From Acidobacteriota bacterium (GTDB taxonomy: Bacteria; Acidobacteriota; Terriglobia; Terriglobales; Acidobacteriaceae): DNA of 64,000 nucleotides. The translations under genes and the position numbers were made by a program. The stretch covers positions 1 to 64,000 of the forward strand of contig JAJZGF010000005.1 of assembly GCA_021805025.1 (NCBI GenBank), written 5' to 3'. Under the pieces are notes generated by a model. The model made no database searches, was not told the origin of the DNA, and worked only from the letters and a program-made list of their open reading frames with translations. Shown here piece after piece: positions 37,047 through 45,820 of the stretch. Numbering within the stretch: position 1 is the first letter of the stretch; every line of letters starts with the position of its first letter.

Positions 37047-37502
37047 CTAGCTGCGCTGCGTCTCCGCGCGCTTCCGCACCTGTTCGTGAATGTATCCCCA
37101 TCCCACCGAGACGCCCTTCCGGTGGTCTTCCAGGATCAATCCAAAGCCGGCGTGCTGAAACTCAATCACCGTCTCTCCGTTCTCCTCGCGGAGCCGATAT
37201 TGCACGTTATTGGCAACCGGGTACGACATAAACAGCGGGCCAGTCATCTCCAGCAGCGTCGGCCTCTTGATCGCCTGCACGTTGCCCCAGAAGTGGCCAT
37301 TCCCGTCGCCCAGGTCGCGGAACCACCGCCCCCCCGGCCACGCCTCCAGCTTCAAGGGCATCGCTGTCCCGTCCGGCCGTTCGTTCAGGGGACCAAGCTG
37401 CTCCAGCAATGCCGCGAATGTGGTCTCGATCGATGCGCGAACACGAACCTCCTGCTTCACGCTCAGTGTCATGTCTTCAATGTTGACAGGGGCTTCAATC
37501 AT
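37047..37502 (-). CDS. SRPBCC/AHSA1-like protein
   Basis: About 151 residues from the ATG with GAGGAG 6 nt upstream; an ATG nine codons earlier overlaps the arsR stop by 4 nt and is also possible. PGGRWFRDLGDGNGHFWG and HFWGNVQAIKRP fit the SRPBCC helix-grip fold that binds hydrophobic ligands. It accompanies an ArsR regulator, the same pairing as at 45964-46807. Confidence 0.8.
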   Translation of the reverse strand: MIEAPVNIEDMTLSVKQEVRVRASIETTFAALLEQLGPLNERPDGTAMPLKLEAWPGGRWFRDLGDGNGHFWGNVQAIKRPTLLEMTGPLFMSYPVANNVQYRLREENGETVIEFQHAGFGLILEDHRKGVSVGWGYIHEQVRKRAETQRS

Positions 37503-37525
37503 TGTTTTCTCCTCGGTTTGTGGGT

Positions 37526-37864
37526 TCATTTGGATTCCTGAGCTGCCGCACGCTCGGCTCGCTCCTTCACGCGGATCAACTGATGGCTCCAATACCGCTC
37601 GAACGCCGCTGCCCACTCGTGCAACGGCCGGATCGCTTCGGCGTTGGTTCGATAGAACTTCCTGCGTCCATCGCACCGCACCCGCACCAGTCCTACGTCC
37701 CGCAGTACCCGCAGGTGCTTTGACACCGACGGCTGGTCAAGGCGCAGTTCGGCCACAATCTCGTTCACGGGCCGCTCCCGCACGATCAGCAGAGTCAGAA
37801 TCTCGCGCCGCCTCGGCTCGGCAATCGCGTTAAATGCATCGGACGTGGTCGCTGCTCGTGCCAT
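37526..37864 (-). CDS. ArsR-family transcriptional regulator
   Basis: 112 residues. The winged helix has NAIAEPRRREILTLLIV and LDQPSVSKHLRVLRDVGLV (recognition helix) and the wing VRCDGRRKFYR. No metal-binding Cys motif is seen, so the ligand is probably not metal. It likely represses its own operon with the SRPBCC protein, whose possible start overlaps it by 4 nt. Confidence 0.9.
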   Translation of the reverse strand: MARAATTSDAFNAIAEPRRREILTLLIVRERPVNEIVAELRLDQPSVSKHLRVLRDVGLVRVRCDGRRKFYRTNAEAIRPLHEWAAAFERYWSHQLIRVKERAERAAAQESK

Positions 37865-37978
37865 GCCGAAACATTACATTCCCATATAGGAATATGTCAA
37901 GCGATATTTTATTGCTGCGCGCAAAATTTCGTGTATACGTTTGCAGAGCACCGCCGCGCAGCGTTACCATGCCGCCTT

Positions 37979-39709
37979 ATGAAAAATCTCGTCTGTGGTC
38001 TTTCTCTGCTGCTGCTCTCTGCGCCGCTTGTGCTGGCGCAAAGCTCCGCCGCCGATCCCTACGCCCCCACCCTTGGCGTCAATTGCGCGGCCACCGGCGA
38101 CGGGTCTTCGTCGCCGGGGTGTAAATCCGCCGCGGAAATCGACAATGAATGGCAGCAATCCGTCGCCAAATACGACGCAGAGCGCGCCCGCCTGCTCGCC
38201 GACGAACTGAAGCAGCAAAACGACGGCCCTTTCCGCGCCGACTGGGCCTCGCTTGAAAAGTACCAGCAGCCGCAGTGGTACAAGGATGCCAAGTTCGGTA
38301 TCTTCATCCACTGGGGCGTCTACTCCGTGCCTGCCGCGGAAAACGAGTGGTATCCGCGCAACATGTACCACCCCGGCGATGGCGCATATAAAGACTTCCA
38401 GGCCCGCTTCGGCCACAATGGCGAAGGGTGCAGCGGGGCCCCCGCGGACAGGTCTTCGTCCGCGGGGTGTAAGGGCTACAAGGACCTCATCCCGCTCTTC
38501 CGCGCCCAGCACTTTGACGCCACCGCCTGGGCCGCGCTCTTCAAGGAGTCCGGCGCGCAATACGTCGTTCCCGTAGCCGAGCACCACGACGGCTTCTCCA
38601 TGTACGACTCCGGCCTCAGCGACTGGACCGTCGTCAAAATGGGTCCCAAGCGCGATACCCTCGGCGAACTCGCCAAGGCCATACGAGCGCAGGGCCTCCA
38701 CTTTGGCCTCAGCTCCCATCGCGTCGAACATAACTTCTTCTATGACGGCGGCCGCGCCATCCGCTCTGACGTGAATGATCCGAAGAATGCCTCACTCTAC
38801 GGCCCCGCGCACCAGTGGCTCAGCGGCAAGGGCGGCCTCACCAATGACTGGACCTACGTCAGCGATGCCTGGGCCAGCGACTGGCTCGCCCGCGACACCG
38901 AACTCGTCCAGAAGTATCACCCTGAGATCGTCTACTTTGACTGGTGGATCGGCCAGCCCGCCATGCGGCACGCCGTCACACGCTTCGCCGCCTTCTACTA
39001 CAACTACGCAGCCGCCCACGGCTACACCGGCGTCATCAACTTCAAGGATTACGCGATGGACTACCCCGCCGCCGTGCAGGACTTCGAGCGCGGTCAGCAG
39101 GACCACATCGTCCCCCAGCACTGGCAGACCGATACCTCCATCAGCAACAAAAGCTGGGGCTACATCGAGCACGATACCTTCAAGACGCCCGACTTCCTCG
39201 TCCGTCAGCTCGTTGACATCGTGAGCAAGAACGGCAACCTGCTGCTCAACTTCGGCCCGCGTTCCGACGGCACAATTCCGGACGAAGTCCAGACCACGCT
39301 CCGCGCCATGGGCGCATGGCTCAAGGTCAACGGCGAAGCGATCTACGGCACAACGCCATGGACCACCTTCGGCGAAGGCCCCACCAAAGTCGAGGCCGGC
39401 GCCTTCCACGACACAGACACCAAGCCCTATACGCCGGAAGATTTCCGCTTCACCGCGAAAGGCGGCACGGTCTACGCCATCGGCATGGCCTGCCCTGCGA
39501 AGAGCGGAGAGATAGCCGGAAAAGCCGTCATCCACTCCCTCGGATGGGCGCATGAGGGGGCATCGCTGCCTGTCGCTTCCATCACGCTGCTCGGCTCCAA
39601 TGAAAAGGTGGCATGGACCCAGGGCGCCGACGCGCTCGCGGTCACTCTGCCCGCGGACACAGTCTGCACGTACGCCTATGCGCTCAAGCTCACGCCCGCG
39701 GCAAAGTAA
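37979..39709 (+). CDS. Secreted alpha-L-fucosidase (GH29)
   Basis: 576 residues with a signal peptide (NLVCGLSLLLLSAPLVLAQ). FGIFIHWGVYSVP, EHHDGFSMYDS and EIVYFDWWIG (nucleophile D321) are GH29 hallmarks. It removes terminal alpha-L-fucose. Two short Gly/Ser/Cys-rich segments, about residues 39-49 and 155-165 (DGSSSPGCK, DRSSSAGCK), do not belong to the family and are encoded by palindromic repeat elements. Both are bounded by a Cys pair. The start is chosen at the ATG that opens the signal peptide. It follows the divergent arsR gene. Confidence 0.9.
   Translation: MKNLVCGLSLLLLSAPLVLAQSSAADPYAPTLGVNCAATGDGSSSPGCKSAAEIDNEWQQSVAKYDAERARLLADELKQQNDGPFRADWASLEKYQQPQWYKDAKFGIFIHWGVYSVPAAENEWYPRNMYHPGDGAYKDFQARFGHNGEGCSGAPADRSSSAGCKGYKDLIPLFRAQHFDATAWAALFKESGAQYVVPVAEHHDGFSMYDSGLSDWTVVKMGPKRDTLGELAKAIRAQGLHFGLSSHRVEHNFFYDGGRAIRSDVNDPKNASLYGPAHQWLSGKGGLTNDWTYVSDAWASDWLARDTELVQKYHPEIVYFDWWIGQPAMRHAVTRFAAFYYNYAAAHGYTGVINFKDYAMDYPAAVQDFERGQQDHIVPQHWQTDTSISNKSWGYIEHDTFKTPDFLVRQLVDIVSKNGNLLLNFGPRSDGTIPDEVQTTLRAMGAWLKVNGEAIYGTTPWTTFGEGPTKVEAGAFHDTDTKPYTPEDFRFTAKGGTVYAIGMACPAKSGEIAGKAVIHSLGWAHEGASLPVASITLLGSNEKVAWTQGADALAVTLPADTVCTYAYALKLTPAAK
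38094..38124 (+). repeat. In-frame palindromic element 1 inside the GH29 gene
   Basis: CCGGCGAC (38094-38101) pairs with GTCGCCGG (38110-38117) around GGGTCTTC, followed by GGTGTAA. The reading frame stays open and gives DGSSSPGCK. The loop and 3-prime tail match element 2 while the stem bases differ, as in a dispersed palindrome whose stem has co-varied. Confidence 0.75.
38441..38472 (+). repeat. In-frame palindromic element 2 inside the GH29 gene
   Basis: CCCGCGGAC (38441-38449) pairs with GTCCGCGGG (38458-38466) around AGGTCTTC, followed by GTGTAA. It adds DRSSSAGCK just before the conserved GYKDLIP motif, so it looks inserted in a loop of the enzyme. Confidence 0.75.
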
Positions 39710-39724
39710 TTAGTTCGCGCCTTA

Positions 39725-40048
39725 TCAGCCCGCAGGCGGCGGAGCCACGCTGCGATACACCACGCGATAGCCCTCGCGGAAACCGTGCCGGTAGTCCCCG
39801 ATCAGCTCCGGCGCCACCGGAGGATTGCGAAAGTAGGGATGCCGCTTCGCATTGGGCGCCAGCCCCGCGGCAACGTCGCGCCGCGCTGCTTCAACGCCCG
39901 CATGGTAGGCCTGCTGCGCCACCGCGCTGAAGACCGCCGGCGGCGGAGGCGGTGGGGGCGGAGCGGCATAGACCACCGGCTGCGGGTGAGCGCACCCGGC
40001 CGCAAAGGCACACACGGCAAGCGCCGCGCACAAAAGAGCTTTACGCAT
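39725..40048 (-). CDS. Small lipoprotein, Pro-rich N-terminus
   Basis: 107 residues with a lipobox at the signal peptide end (FAAGC) and a Pro run after it (AAPPPPPPPP). The C-terminal half has conserved-looking YRHGFREGYRVVYR. It should be anchored to a membrane from the periplasmic side. GAGG lies 8 nt upstream of the ATG. Function unknown. It converges with the fucosidase gene. Confidence 0.7.
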   Translation of the reverse strand: MRKALLCAALAVCAFAAGCAHPQPVVYAAPPPPPPPPAVFSAVAQQAYHAGVEAARRDVAAGLAPNAKRHPYFRNPPVAPELIGDYRHGFREGYRVVYRSVAPPPAG

Positions 40049-40273
40049 CGTTCGACCTCGAAAAGAGTGGACTCGCACATCGCACCTCCATCGCACCCGC
40101 GGCAATCAGCCATTTCGGGTTAAAGATGAATCTCGCGAGCGGCAGTTGTCTTTCTAGACACACTCGGCAAAAACTAGTTGCGCCTCCTTGTCGCGAACAT
40201 CGCAGCTTGGCGAAGGCCGGACCCGCATGGCAGCATGAAGAGTCGCGCGTCGTCCCCATGGGAGGGTTCTCCA

Positions 40274-41782
40274 ATGCGCTTTCATCGTCGTGCATTCATG
40301 TCCATGCTCGCCTCCACAGCCGCCGCCTCGCTCCGGCGCCGCGTCACCGCGCTGCCGCAGTTCATGTCCGCCTCCGCCGCCCCGGCGCACGATAGCCTGC
40401 GGCCCGCCTATCACTTCCTCGCGCCGCATAACTGGATGAACGATCCCAACGGCCCCATCTGGTGGAAGGGCAACTACCACCTCTTCTACCAGCTAAACCC
40501 GCACGCCGCCGTCTGGGGAGATATGCACTGGGGCCACGCCATCAGCACAGACATGGTGCACTGGCATCACGAGCCCATCGCCCTTGCGCCCACCCCCGGC
40601 AGCGCAGACAGCGAAGGCTGCTTCAGCGGCTCTGCGGTCGTCTTCCACGGCGTGCCCACCGTGATTTACACGGGCGTGCAGAATGCATCGCGCGACCAGG
40701 CCACCATCCGCGACGGCAATGACAAGCTGCGCGAGACGCAGATGCTGGCCACCGCGGAGGACGATCTGCTGTTGCGCTGGAACAAGCTTGCCCAGCCCGT
40801 CATCGCCACGCCGCCGCCTGACATGCACGTCACCGGCTTTCGCGATCCCTGCCCATGGCAGGAGTTCGACGGCTGGTATCTCGCCCTCGGCTCCGGCCAG
40901 CGCGGGCGCGGCGGCTGCATCCTGCTCTATCGCTCGCACGATCTGCGCCACTGGGACTATCTCCATCCGATGTGCTGGGGCAAGCCCAACGGCCTCCAAG
41001 CCGCCAATCCCTGCGACAGCGGCGAGATGTGGGAGTGCCCCGACTTCTTCACCCTCGACGGCCACCACTGCCTGCTCTACTCCACCGAGAACAAGGTCTA
41101 CTGGACCACTGGCGACTACGACCCGCACACCCATCTCTACACGCCGCGGCAACACGGCATTGTGGATCACGGCGCCTTCTACGCGCCCAAGAGCTTTCTC
41201 GCGCCCGACGGCCGCCGCATCCAGTGGGGCTGGATTCAGGAGACCCGTCCGCAGGCCGAATACGCCGCCGCGGGCTGGGCTGGCTGCATGTCCCTTCCAC
41301 GCGTTCTCGGTGTCAATGCAGAGGGCCGGCTCACCATGCGCGTCGCCGCTGAAGTGGAGAAGCTGCGCGGCACGCCGATGCGCGGCACACTCAAAGGCGG
41401 AGCGCAGAACCTGCCGCTTGACCTGCTGCACCAGGAAGTCGCGCTCAACCTCGCCCCGCACACACAGTCGGCAACCCTGCGTCTGCTCGTCGACAAAAAG
41501 CCCGCGTGGGAGCTCGTGCTGGATTGGCGCTCCGGCACGGGCCGTTGCGCGGATCGCACCTTCCCGTTACCGGCACGCACCGCTGCCCCCGCGCCCGTGC
41601 GCCTCTATCTCGATGCCTCGGTCCTTGAAGCATTCGTCGGCGACACCGCCGCCATCTCCACGCGCTGCTACACCATCCGACCCAGCCACATCGCGCTTGA
41701 GGTCACGCTCGATGCGGCCGGCAGCGGCGCCTGGACCCAATGCCCGCTTGCCGCCATCTCTCCGGACCGGCTGACAGTGTAG
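40274..41782 (+). CDS. Secreted GH32 beta-fructosidase
   Basis: 502 residues. WMNDPNG (nucleophile D57), GFRDP (transition-state D191) and WECPDF (acid/base E254) are the three GH32 motifs. It hydrolyses terminal fructose in sucrose or fructans. The N-terminus (MRFHRRAFMSMLASTAAAS) looks like a Tat-type export signal (HRRAF), so export is probable. The ATG has GGAGGG 7-8 nt upstream. A beta-sandwich domain fills the C-terminal part. Confidence 0.93.
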   Translation: MRFHRRAFMSMLASTAAASLRRRVTALPQFMSASAAPAHDSLRPAYHFLAPHNWMNDPNGPIWWKGNYHLFYQLNPHAAVWGDMHWGHAISTDMVHWHHEPIALAPTPGSADSEGCFSGSAVVFHGVPTVIYTGVQNASRDQATIRDGNDKLRETQMLATAEDDLLLRWNKLAQPVIATPPPDMHVTGFRDPCPWQEFDGWYLALGSGQRGRGGCILLYRSHDLRHWDYLHPMCWGKPNGLQAANPCDSGEMWECPDFFTLDGHHCLLYSTENKVYWTTGDYDPHTHLYTPRQHGIVDHGAFYAPKSFLAPDGRRIQWGWIQETRPQAEYAAAGWAGCMSLPRVLGVNAEGRLTMRVAAEVEKLRGTPMRGTLKGGAQNLPLDLLHQEVALNLAPHTQSATLRLLVDKKPAWELVLDWRSGTGRCADRTFPLPARTAAPAPVRLYLDASVLEAFVGDTAAISTRCYTIRPSHIALEVTLDAAGSGAWTQCPLAAISPDRLTV

Positions 41783-41847
41783 CCGCAACCGGTCGCACGC
41801 AGCGCAGCCATCCACAGTGGCAATGCGCGCCGGGGTGTCCGTTTCGT

Positions 41848-43194
41848 TTATCGCTTCGTGCGCGCGCCCCCTCGATGCGGCGCCGGCTTTTTCGAGCTTG
41901 GCTTGTCGGCAGCCAAATGCAGTCCAGTCGCCTTGCGTGCCGATACTGACAGGCCGCCAACCGTGTGCGCCGCCAGATCAACCGTAAAGGTGTCGATGGG
42001 ATGCACAGTGGGCGGTGCGTTGCCGGCCGATGCCGGCGGAGTCACGGCAAGCGCCTCCACCTGAATGGCGTCTGCACTGACCGTGATGCGCAAAAAGCCA
42101 TAGTCAGTGTCGTTGTATTGGTCGAGCGAGATCGTATTGCCCAGCCCGTCCGGCTCTGTGTGCGCGCCCGGCGTGGGCTTGCTGCCGTTGGGGCCGCGCT
42201 TCAGGCCCGGCAGGTTATAGTAGCCGCCGTTGCCCGCCACCACGCATGGAATCTGGCGTCCATCCGCATGCATCGTCCGCGTGTAGCGTTCATACAGATG
42301 CGCATGACCGGAGAGCACAAGGTCAGGCCAGATGCCTGCCTGCTGGCAACAGGTGTCAATCTCCTTCAGCATGCCCACGCTGGGAAAGTGCTGGCTGCTG
42401 CCTGTGAACGGCGGATGATGCACGGCAATAATCAGCGCCTGCGGATTTCTATTGTTGGGATCGGCCTTGCGCGCCGCCAGCGCAGCAGGCAGTTGGCTCT
42501 TGAGAAAATCAACCTGATCCGTTCCGATCTTTGGATCGCTGAGCACGCCCGCCGATTCGCCCGTGTTCGAGTAAAGTCCGATGATGCGCGCGAACGGCGC
42601 GGTCAGCGTAAAGTAGACGCCCGGCTGCGTCATCGTGGTGCGTGCAAAGCTTGGCGCCGCAACCTGCGAAGTAGCCGTGCAGAAGTTATCGACAAATGGC
42701 TGCAGAGAGTAGCTGACCGGCTCTCTGCTGTACATCACGCCATCATGATTGCCCGGAATGGCGAAGATCGGCGCGTCATAGTTACGATACGGGTCATAGA
42801 ACTGCTCCGGGTAATAGAGTTCCTGCCCAAAGTAATAGACCACGTCGCCCAGATGGTAAAAGAACGCGGGCAACCCCGTGGCAAACGTCTTGTTCGTCAG
42901 GTCGGCTGTCAGCGCATCCGCCACCGCAAGCTGCGGCTCCGGGCGGATGATTCCACCCGTATCGCCCACCGAGTGGAAAACCAGGCGGCCTGCCGCCTTG
43001 ATCTCCGCCAGCGTGCTCGCCGGCAGCACCGTGCCAAGGTCCATCACCGGAGGGTCAACCCGCGGCGTGGGAATCGGCTCGATAATCTGCGTGGCGCGCA
43101 GCTTGGTATCGGCTCGGATGTCGCTTGCGCTGTAAGTGTAAAAGTTGTCGGCCGTGTAGGTCGGGTTGGCAAAGGCAAATGCGGTTTTGGACAT
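41848..43194 (-). CDS. Metallophosphoesterase
   Basis: 448 residues. The dinuclear metal site is visible in GDTGG (D78), GDVVYY (D117), GNHD (148-151), VHHPP and SGHAHLYER, the order of calcineurin-like phosphatases. No signal peptide is found. The C-terminal part (about 400-448) is basic and low complexity. The substrate is unknown. The start at the ATG matches the family better than the upstream extension, which is a different frame's content. Confidence 0.88.
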   Translation of the reverse strand: MSKTAFAFANPTYTADNFYTYSASDIRADTKLRATQIIEPIPTPRVDPPVMDLGTVLPASTLAEIKAAGRLVFHSVGDTGGIIRPEPQLAVADALTADLTNKTFATGLPAFFYHLGDVVYYFGQELYYPEQFYDPYRNYDAPIFAIPGNHDGVMYSREPVSYSLQPFVDNFCTATSQVAAPSFARTTMTQPGVYFTLTAPFARIIGLYSNTGESAGVLSDPKIGTDQVDFLKSQLPAALAARKADPNNRNPQALIIAVHHPPFTGSSQHFPSVGMLKEIDTCCQQAGIWPDLVLSGHAHLYERYTRTMHADGRQIPCVVAGNGGYYNLPGLKRGPNGSKPTPGAHTEPDGLGNTISLDQYNDTDYGFLRITVSADAIQVEALAVTPPASAGNAPPTVHPIDTFTVDLAAHTVGGLSVSARKATGLHLAADKPSSKKPAPHRGGARTKR

Positions 43195-43329
43195 GGGGGA
43201 AGGTCCTCTCTCCGTCTGAAGTCGCTGCGCACGCGCAGCCTGCTTCCGGCAGAGCCATGCCGGCTCCGCCAGCGTGCCGGAATTATACGCCGGGCTCAGT
43301 GAACGGAAGATGATCCGCCGTTCCGCACC

Positions 43330-44169
43330 ATGTACCATGCACTCATGGCCCAGGAACTCATGGCCCAGGGCGAAGCCATCGTCGCACTCGATGCAGTCTG
43401 CAGGAGCTACCCGCGCCGCATCGGCGCGCACATCCAGCACCACACCGTCGTCGATCGCGTCTCGTTCTCCATCGCACCCGGAGAAACCCTCGGCCTGGTC
43501 GGCGAATCCGGCTCCGGCAAAACCACCCTCGCCCGCATGATCCTCGGCCTCGTCGCGCCCACCTCGGGCAGCATCCGCGTCCACGGCGTCGACCTCGCCC
43601 GCGCCACCCATGCCGAAATGCGCGCCCTTCGCCGCCAGATGCAGCCCGTCTTCCAGGACCCCTACGCCGCCCTCAACCCCCGCATGAAGGTCCTCGACAT
43701 CCTCACCGAGCCCTTCGCCATCCACGGCGAAGCCGCCGGCGTCGATCGCTCCCGCGCCGCGCGCCGCACCCGCGCCGCCGAGTTACTCGCGGAAGTGGGC
43801 TTGGACGAGTCGGCCCTTTCGCGCTACCCGCATCAGTTCTCCGGCGGCCAGCGCCAGCGCATCAACATTGCCCGCGCCCTCGCCCTGCGCCCCAGCCTGC
43901 TCATCCTCGATGAGCCCGTATCGGCCCTCGACGTCAGCGTCGGCGCGCAGATCGTCAACCTGCTCCGCGCGCTCCAGCGCGACCACGGCCTCACCTACCT
44001 CTTCATCTCCCACTCCATGCCGCTCGTCCGCTACCTCGCCACCCGCATCGCCGTCCTGCGGCATGGCCGCCTCATCGAAACCGGCGAAGCCGAAGCCCTC
44101 TGCGCCACACCCCGCGAGGAATACACCCGCCAACTCCTCGCCGCCACACCAGAACTCGCCGTCGCCTGA
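43330..44169 (+). CDS. Orphan ABC transporter ATP-binding protein (oligopeptide/nickel type)
   Basis: 279 residues. Walker A GESGSGKTT, signature FSGGQRQR, Walker B LLILDEP and the H-loop SHS are complete. The pattern (VFQDPYAALNPRMKV, QIVNLLRALQ) is that of DppF/OppF-type ATPases. No permease or binding protein is near, so the partner is elsewhere or the gene is isolated. The first codons contain a short duplication (MAQELMAQ), and the second ATG may be the true start. Confidence 0.9.
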   Translation: MYHALMAQELMAQGEAIVALDAVCRSYPRRIGAHIQHHTVVDRVSFSIAPGETLGLVGESGSGKTTLARMILGLVAPTSGSIRVHGVDLARATHAEMRALRRQMQPVFQDPYAALNPRMKVLDILTEPFAIHGEAAGVDRSRAARRTRAAELLAEVGLDESALSRYPHQFSGGQRQRINIARALALRPSLLILDEPVSALDVSVGAQIVNLLRALQRDHGLTYLFISHSMPLVRYLATRIAVLRHGRLIETGEAEALCATPREEYTRQLLAATPELAVA

Positions 44170-44259
44170 GCAACCACGCCTCTCACTGCAAGCAAATCCT
44201 CCAGATACAGCACTAAGACTTCAGGAGAGTAATATTCACCCGAGCGAGATTTTGTGTGC

Positions 44260-44285
44260 CCCAGGTCTCAAAAACGAGACCTGGG
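44260..44285. repeat. Palindromic element, type B, upstream of the mrr-like gene
   Basis: CCCAGGTCTC (44260-44269) and GAGACCTGGG (44276-44285) form a 10-bp perfect stem with the loop AAAAAC, preceded by GTGC. The same stem with a different loop is found at 45446-45471, just past the other end of the restriction gene. Confidence 0.8.
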
Positions 44286-44306
44286 CCACCCGCCACGAGG
44301 AGGTTA

Positions 44307-45323
44307 GTGGCCAACGAACATCAGATGTGGGGGATTCACGGAGGGCGCACCGGAGACGCCGATACACTTTTTCTGCAAGGAGGGTGTGTTGCTCTCGGCT
44401 GGCATACCGTAGGTGATTTGAGCAAACTACCTGCCAACCGTGAGGGGTTCAAAAGCCGCGTGGCTGAGGTATTCCCGACCATGAAGCAGGGTGCTGTTCC
44501 GGTCAGCGCCGGACAGCTCTATCGGTTTGTATATGAGGCCAAGATTGGCGATATTGTCGTCTATCCCTCCAAGAGCGACAGACATATCCATATCGGTCGC
44601 ATTGAAGGCGACTACGAATACAGCCCTAAGGAAGAGATCACCTACCCTAACCACCGAAAGGTGAAATGGCTCAAAAATTTACCCCGCACCTATTTTTCTC
44701 AAGGCGCGTTGCATGAGATCGGGTCGGCGATGAGCTTTTTCGCGGTCAAAACGTACTCTGATGAATTCTTAGCTGCTATCGAGGGCAAAGGCGTTTCGGT
44801 TCCAGTCGCACAAGATGAAACTGTTGCCCTTGTTGTGAGCGACATTGAAGATCAGACCAACGATTACGTTCTGAAAAAGCTTGCGCAGGAATTGAAAGGC
44901 GGCTCTTTCGAGGATTTTGTCGCCCACCTTCTACAGGCGATGGGGTATAAGACTCAGCAGCCTAAGCGCTGTAAGGGAGCTGATGGTGGGGTCGATATAA
45001 TCGCCCACAAAGACGAACTCGGTTTTGAGCCGCCTATCATCAAGGTTCAGGTCAAAAGTACAGAAGCGAAAAGCGGTGACCAGGAGGTGACCGCGCTATA
45101 TGGCAAATGCAATCCTGACGAGAAGGCGCTCTTTATTACTCTTGGCGAGTTCACAAATCAAGCTGAGAACTTTGCACGGAATAAGCCCAATCTCCGTCTA
45201 ATCCGTGGCGATGAACTTGTGGGGCTTATTTTTCTGCACTACGAAAAATTTGATAGCCGCTATAAGGGACTTCTTCCCCTCAAGAGGGTTTATATTCCTG
45301 ATCCAGAAGAGGCAGAAGAGTAA
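44307..45323 (+). CDS. Mrr-like restriction endonuclease
   Basis: 338 residues. The C-terminal half has FEDFVAHLLQAMGY, GADGGVDIIAH and IKVQVKST, the D-x(n)-QxK site of Mrr-cat nucleases that cut modified DNA. The N-terminal half (HQMWGIHGGRTG, PSKSDRHIHIGRIEGDYEY) is an unidentified domain that could sense the DNA or a ligand. GGAGG lies 3 nt before the GTG; ATG at 44325 is an alternative. Codons are more AT-rich than the surroundings, and identical palindromes lie on both sides. No methylase is seen nearby, as expected for type IV. Confidence 0.8.
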   Translation: MANEHQMWGIHGGRTGDADTLFLQGGCVALGWHTVGDLSKLPANREGFKSRVAEVFPTMKQGAVPVSAGQLYRFVYEAKIGDIVVYPSKSDRHIHIGRIEGDYEYSPKEEITYPNHRKVKWLKNLPRTYFSQGALHEIGSAMSFFAVKTYSDEFLAAIEGKGVSVPVAQDETVALVVSDIEDQTNDYVLKKLAQELKGGSFEDFVAHLLQAMGYKTQQPKRCKGADGGVDIIAHKDELGFEPPIIKVQVKSTEAKSGDQEVTALYGKCNPDEKALFITLGEFTNQAENFARNKPNLRLIRGDELVGLIFLHYEKFDSRYKGLLPLKRVYIPDPEEAEE

Positions 45324-45445
45324 GCCGTACAGCGTCTCGGAAGGGGATCTTCTTTCTATCACTGAGCAATAAGGGCGGAGAGCGGGTTCCATTTCCCAAA
45401 GACGTTTCCGTTCTTGTCCTCGTGGTGTTCGTCTTGGCCGGGTGC

Positions 45446-45471
45446 CCCAGGTCTCGATTCTGAGACCTGGG
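45446..45471. repeat. Palindromic element, type B, downstream of the mrr-like gene
   Basis: CCCAGGTCTC and GAGACCTGGG surround GATTCT. The stem is identical to the copy at 44260-44285, and GTGC precedes it as there. The flanks (GGCCGGGTGCCCCA) match the border of the type A element at 17267. Confidence 0.8.
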
Positions 45472-45567
45472 ATCGTAAGAACTCCTCCAAGGTACGGATC
45501 ACACGCATACACGTGAGGCCGGTGGCCCGGCTCCCGGGACGCTGGATCCACCACAAAAAATGGTTGC

Positions 45568-45684
45568 CCCAGGTGCCTCGCATCTGGGCACCTGGGAGAC
45601 CACGAACCTCAACCGGGCGGGTGGCCCCGGTCTCAGGTGAGAGTTTACCTGGCCGAGGGTGCCCCTCGCATTTGGGGACCGGGG
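45568..45684. repeat. Cluster of further palindromes
   Basis: CCCAGGTGCC/GGCACCTGGG (45568-45596) is a 10-bp stem of the same design with altered arms. Just after it, CCCCGGTC (45625-45632) pairs with GACCGGGG (45677-45684) across a loop that contains a small hairpin CGAGGG/CCCTCG. The tail CACGAACCTCAA lies in between. No gene is seen in 45324-45935; it is filled with such elements. Confidence 0.65.
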
Positions 45685-45702
45685 ATCGCCACAGACCTCA
45701 AC

Positions 45703-45742
45703 TGCCGGGAACAAATCACCACGGTCTCGATCCGTCCCGGCA
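45703..45742. repeat. Inverted repeat TGCCGGGA/TCCCGGCA
   Basis: TGCCGGGA (45703-45710) pairs with TCCCGGCA (45735-45742) over 8 bp, with a 24-nt loop. It belongs to the same repeat-filled stretch. Confidence 0.5.
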
Positions 45743-45756
45743 AACGGGCATCGCGC

Positions 45757-45820
45757 AGCAAGAACTTTTCCGACCCGAGATCGTACCCTCCCGCCCAAGC
45801 GAAGCCTGGACGGGGCACCC
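45757..45820 (+). repeat. Direct repeat, copy 1 (about 64 nt)
   Basis: AGCAAGAACTTTTCC at the start, GACCCGAGATCGTACC and CGCCCAAGCGAAGCC in the middle and GGGGCACC at the end align nearly base for base with 47300-47364. The copies lie on each side of the ArsR-SRPBCC-DoxX operon in the same orientation. Confidence 0.8.

Noticed and set aside
44307-45323. Type II restriction-modification system
   Set aside because: No methylase gene is adjacent; the domain is Mrr-like, which fits type IV.
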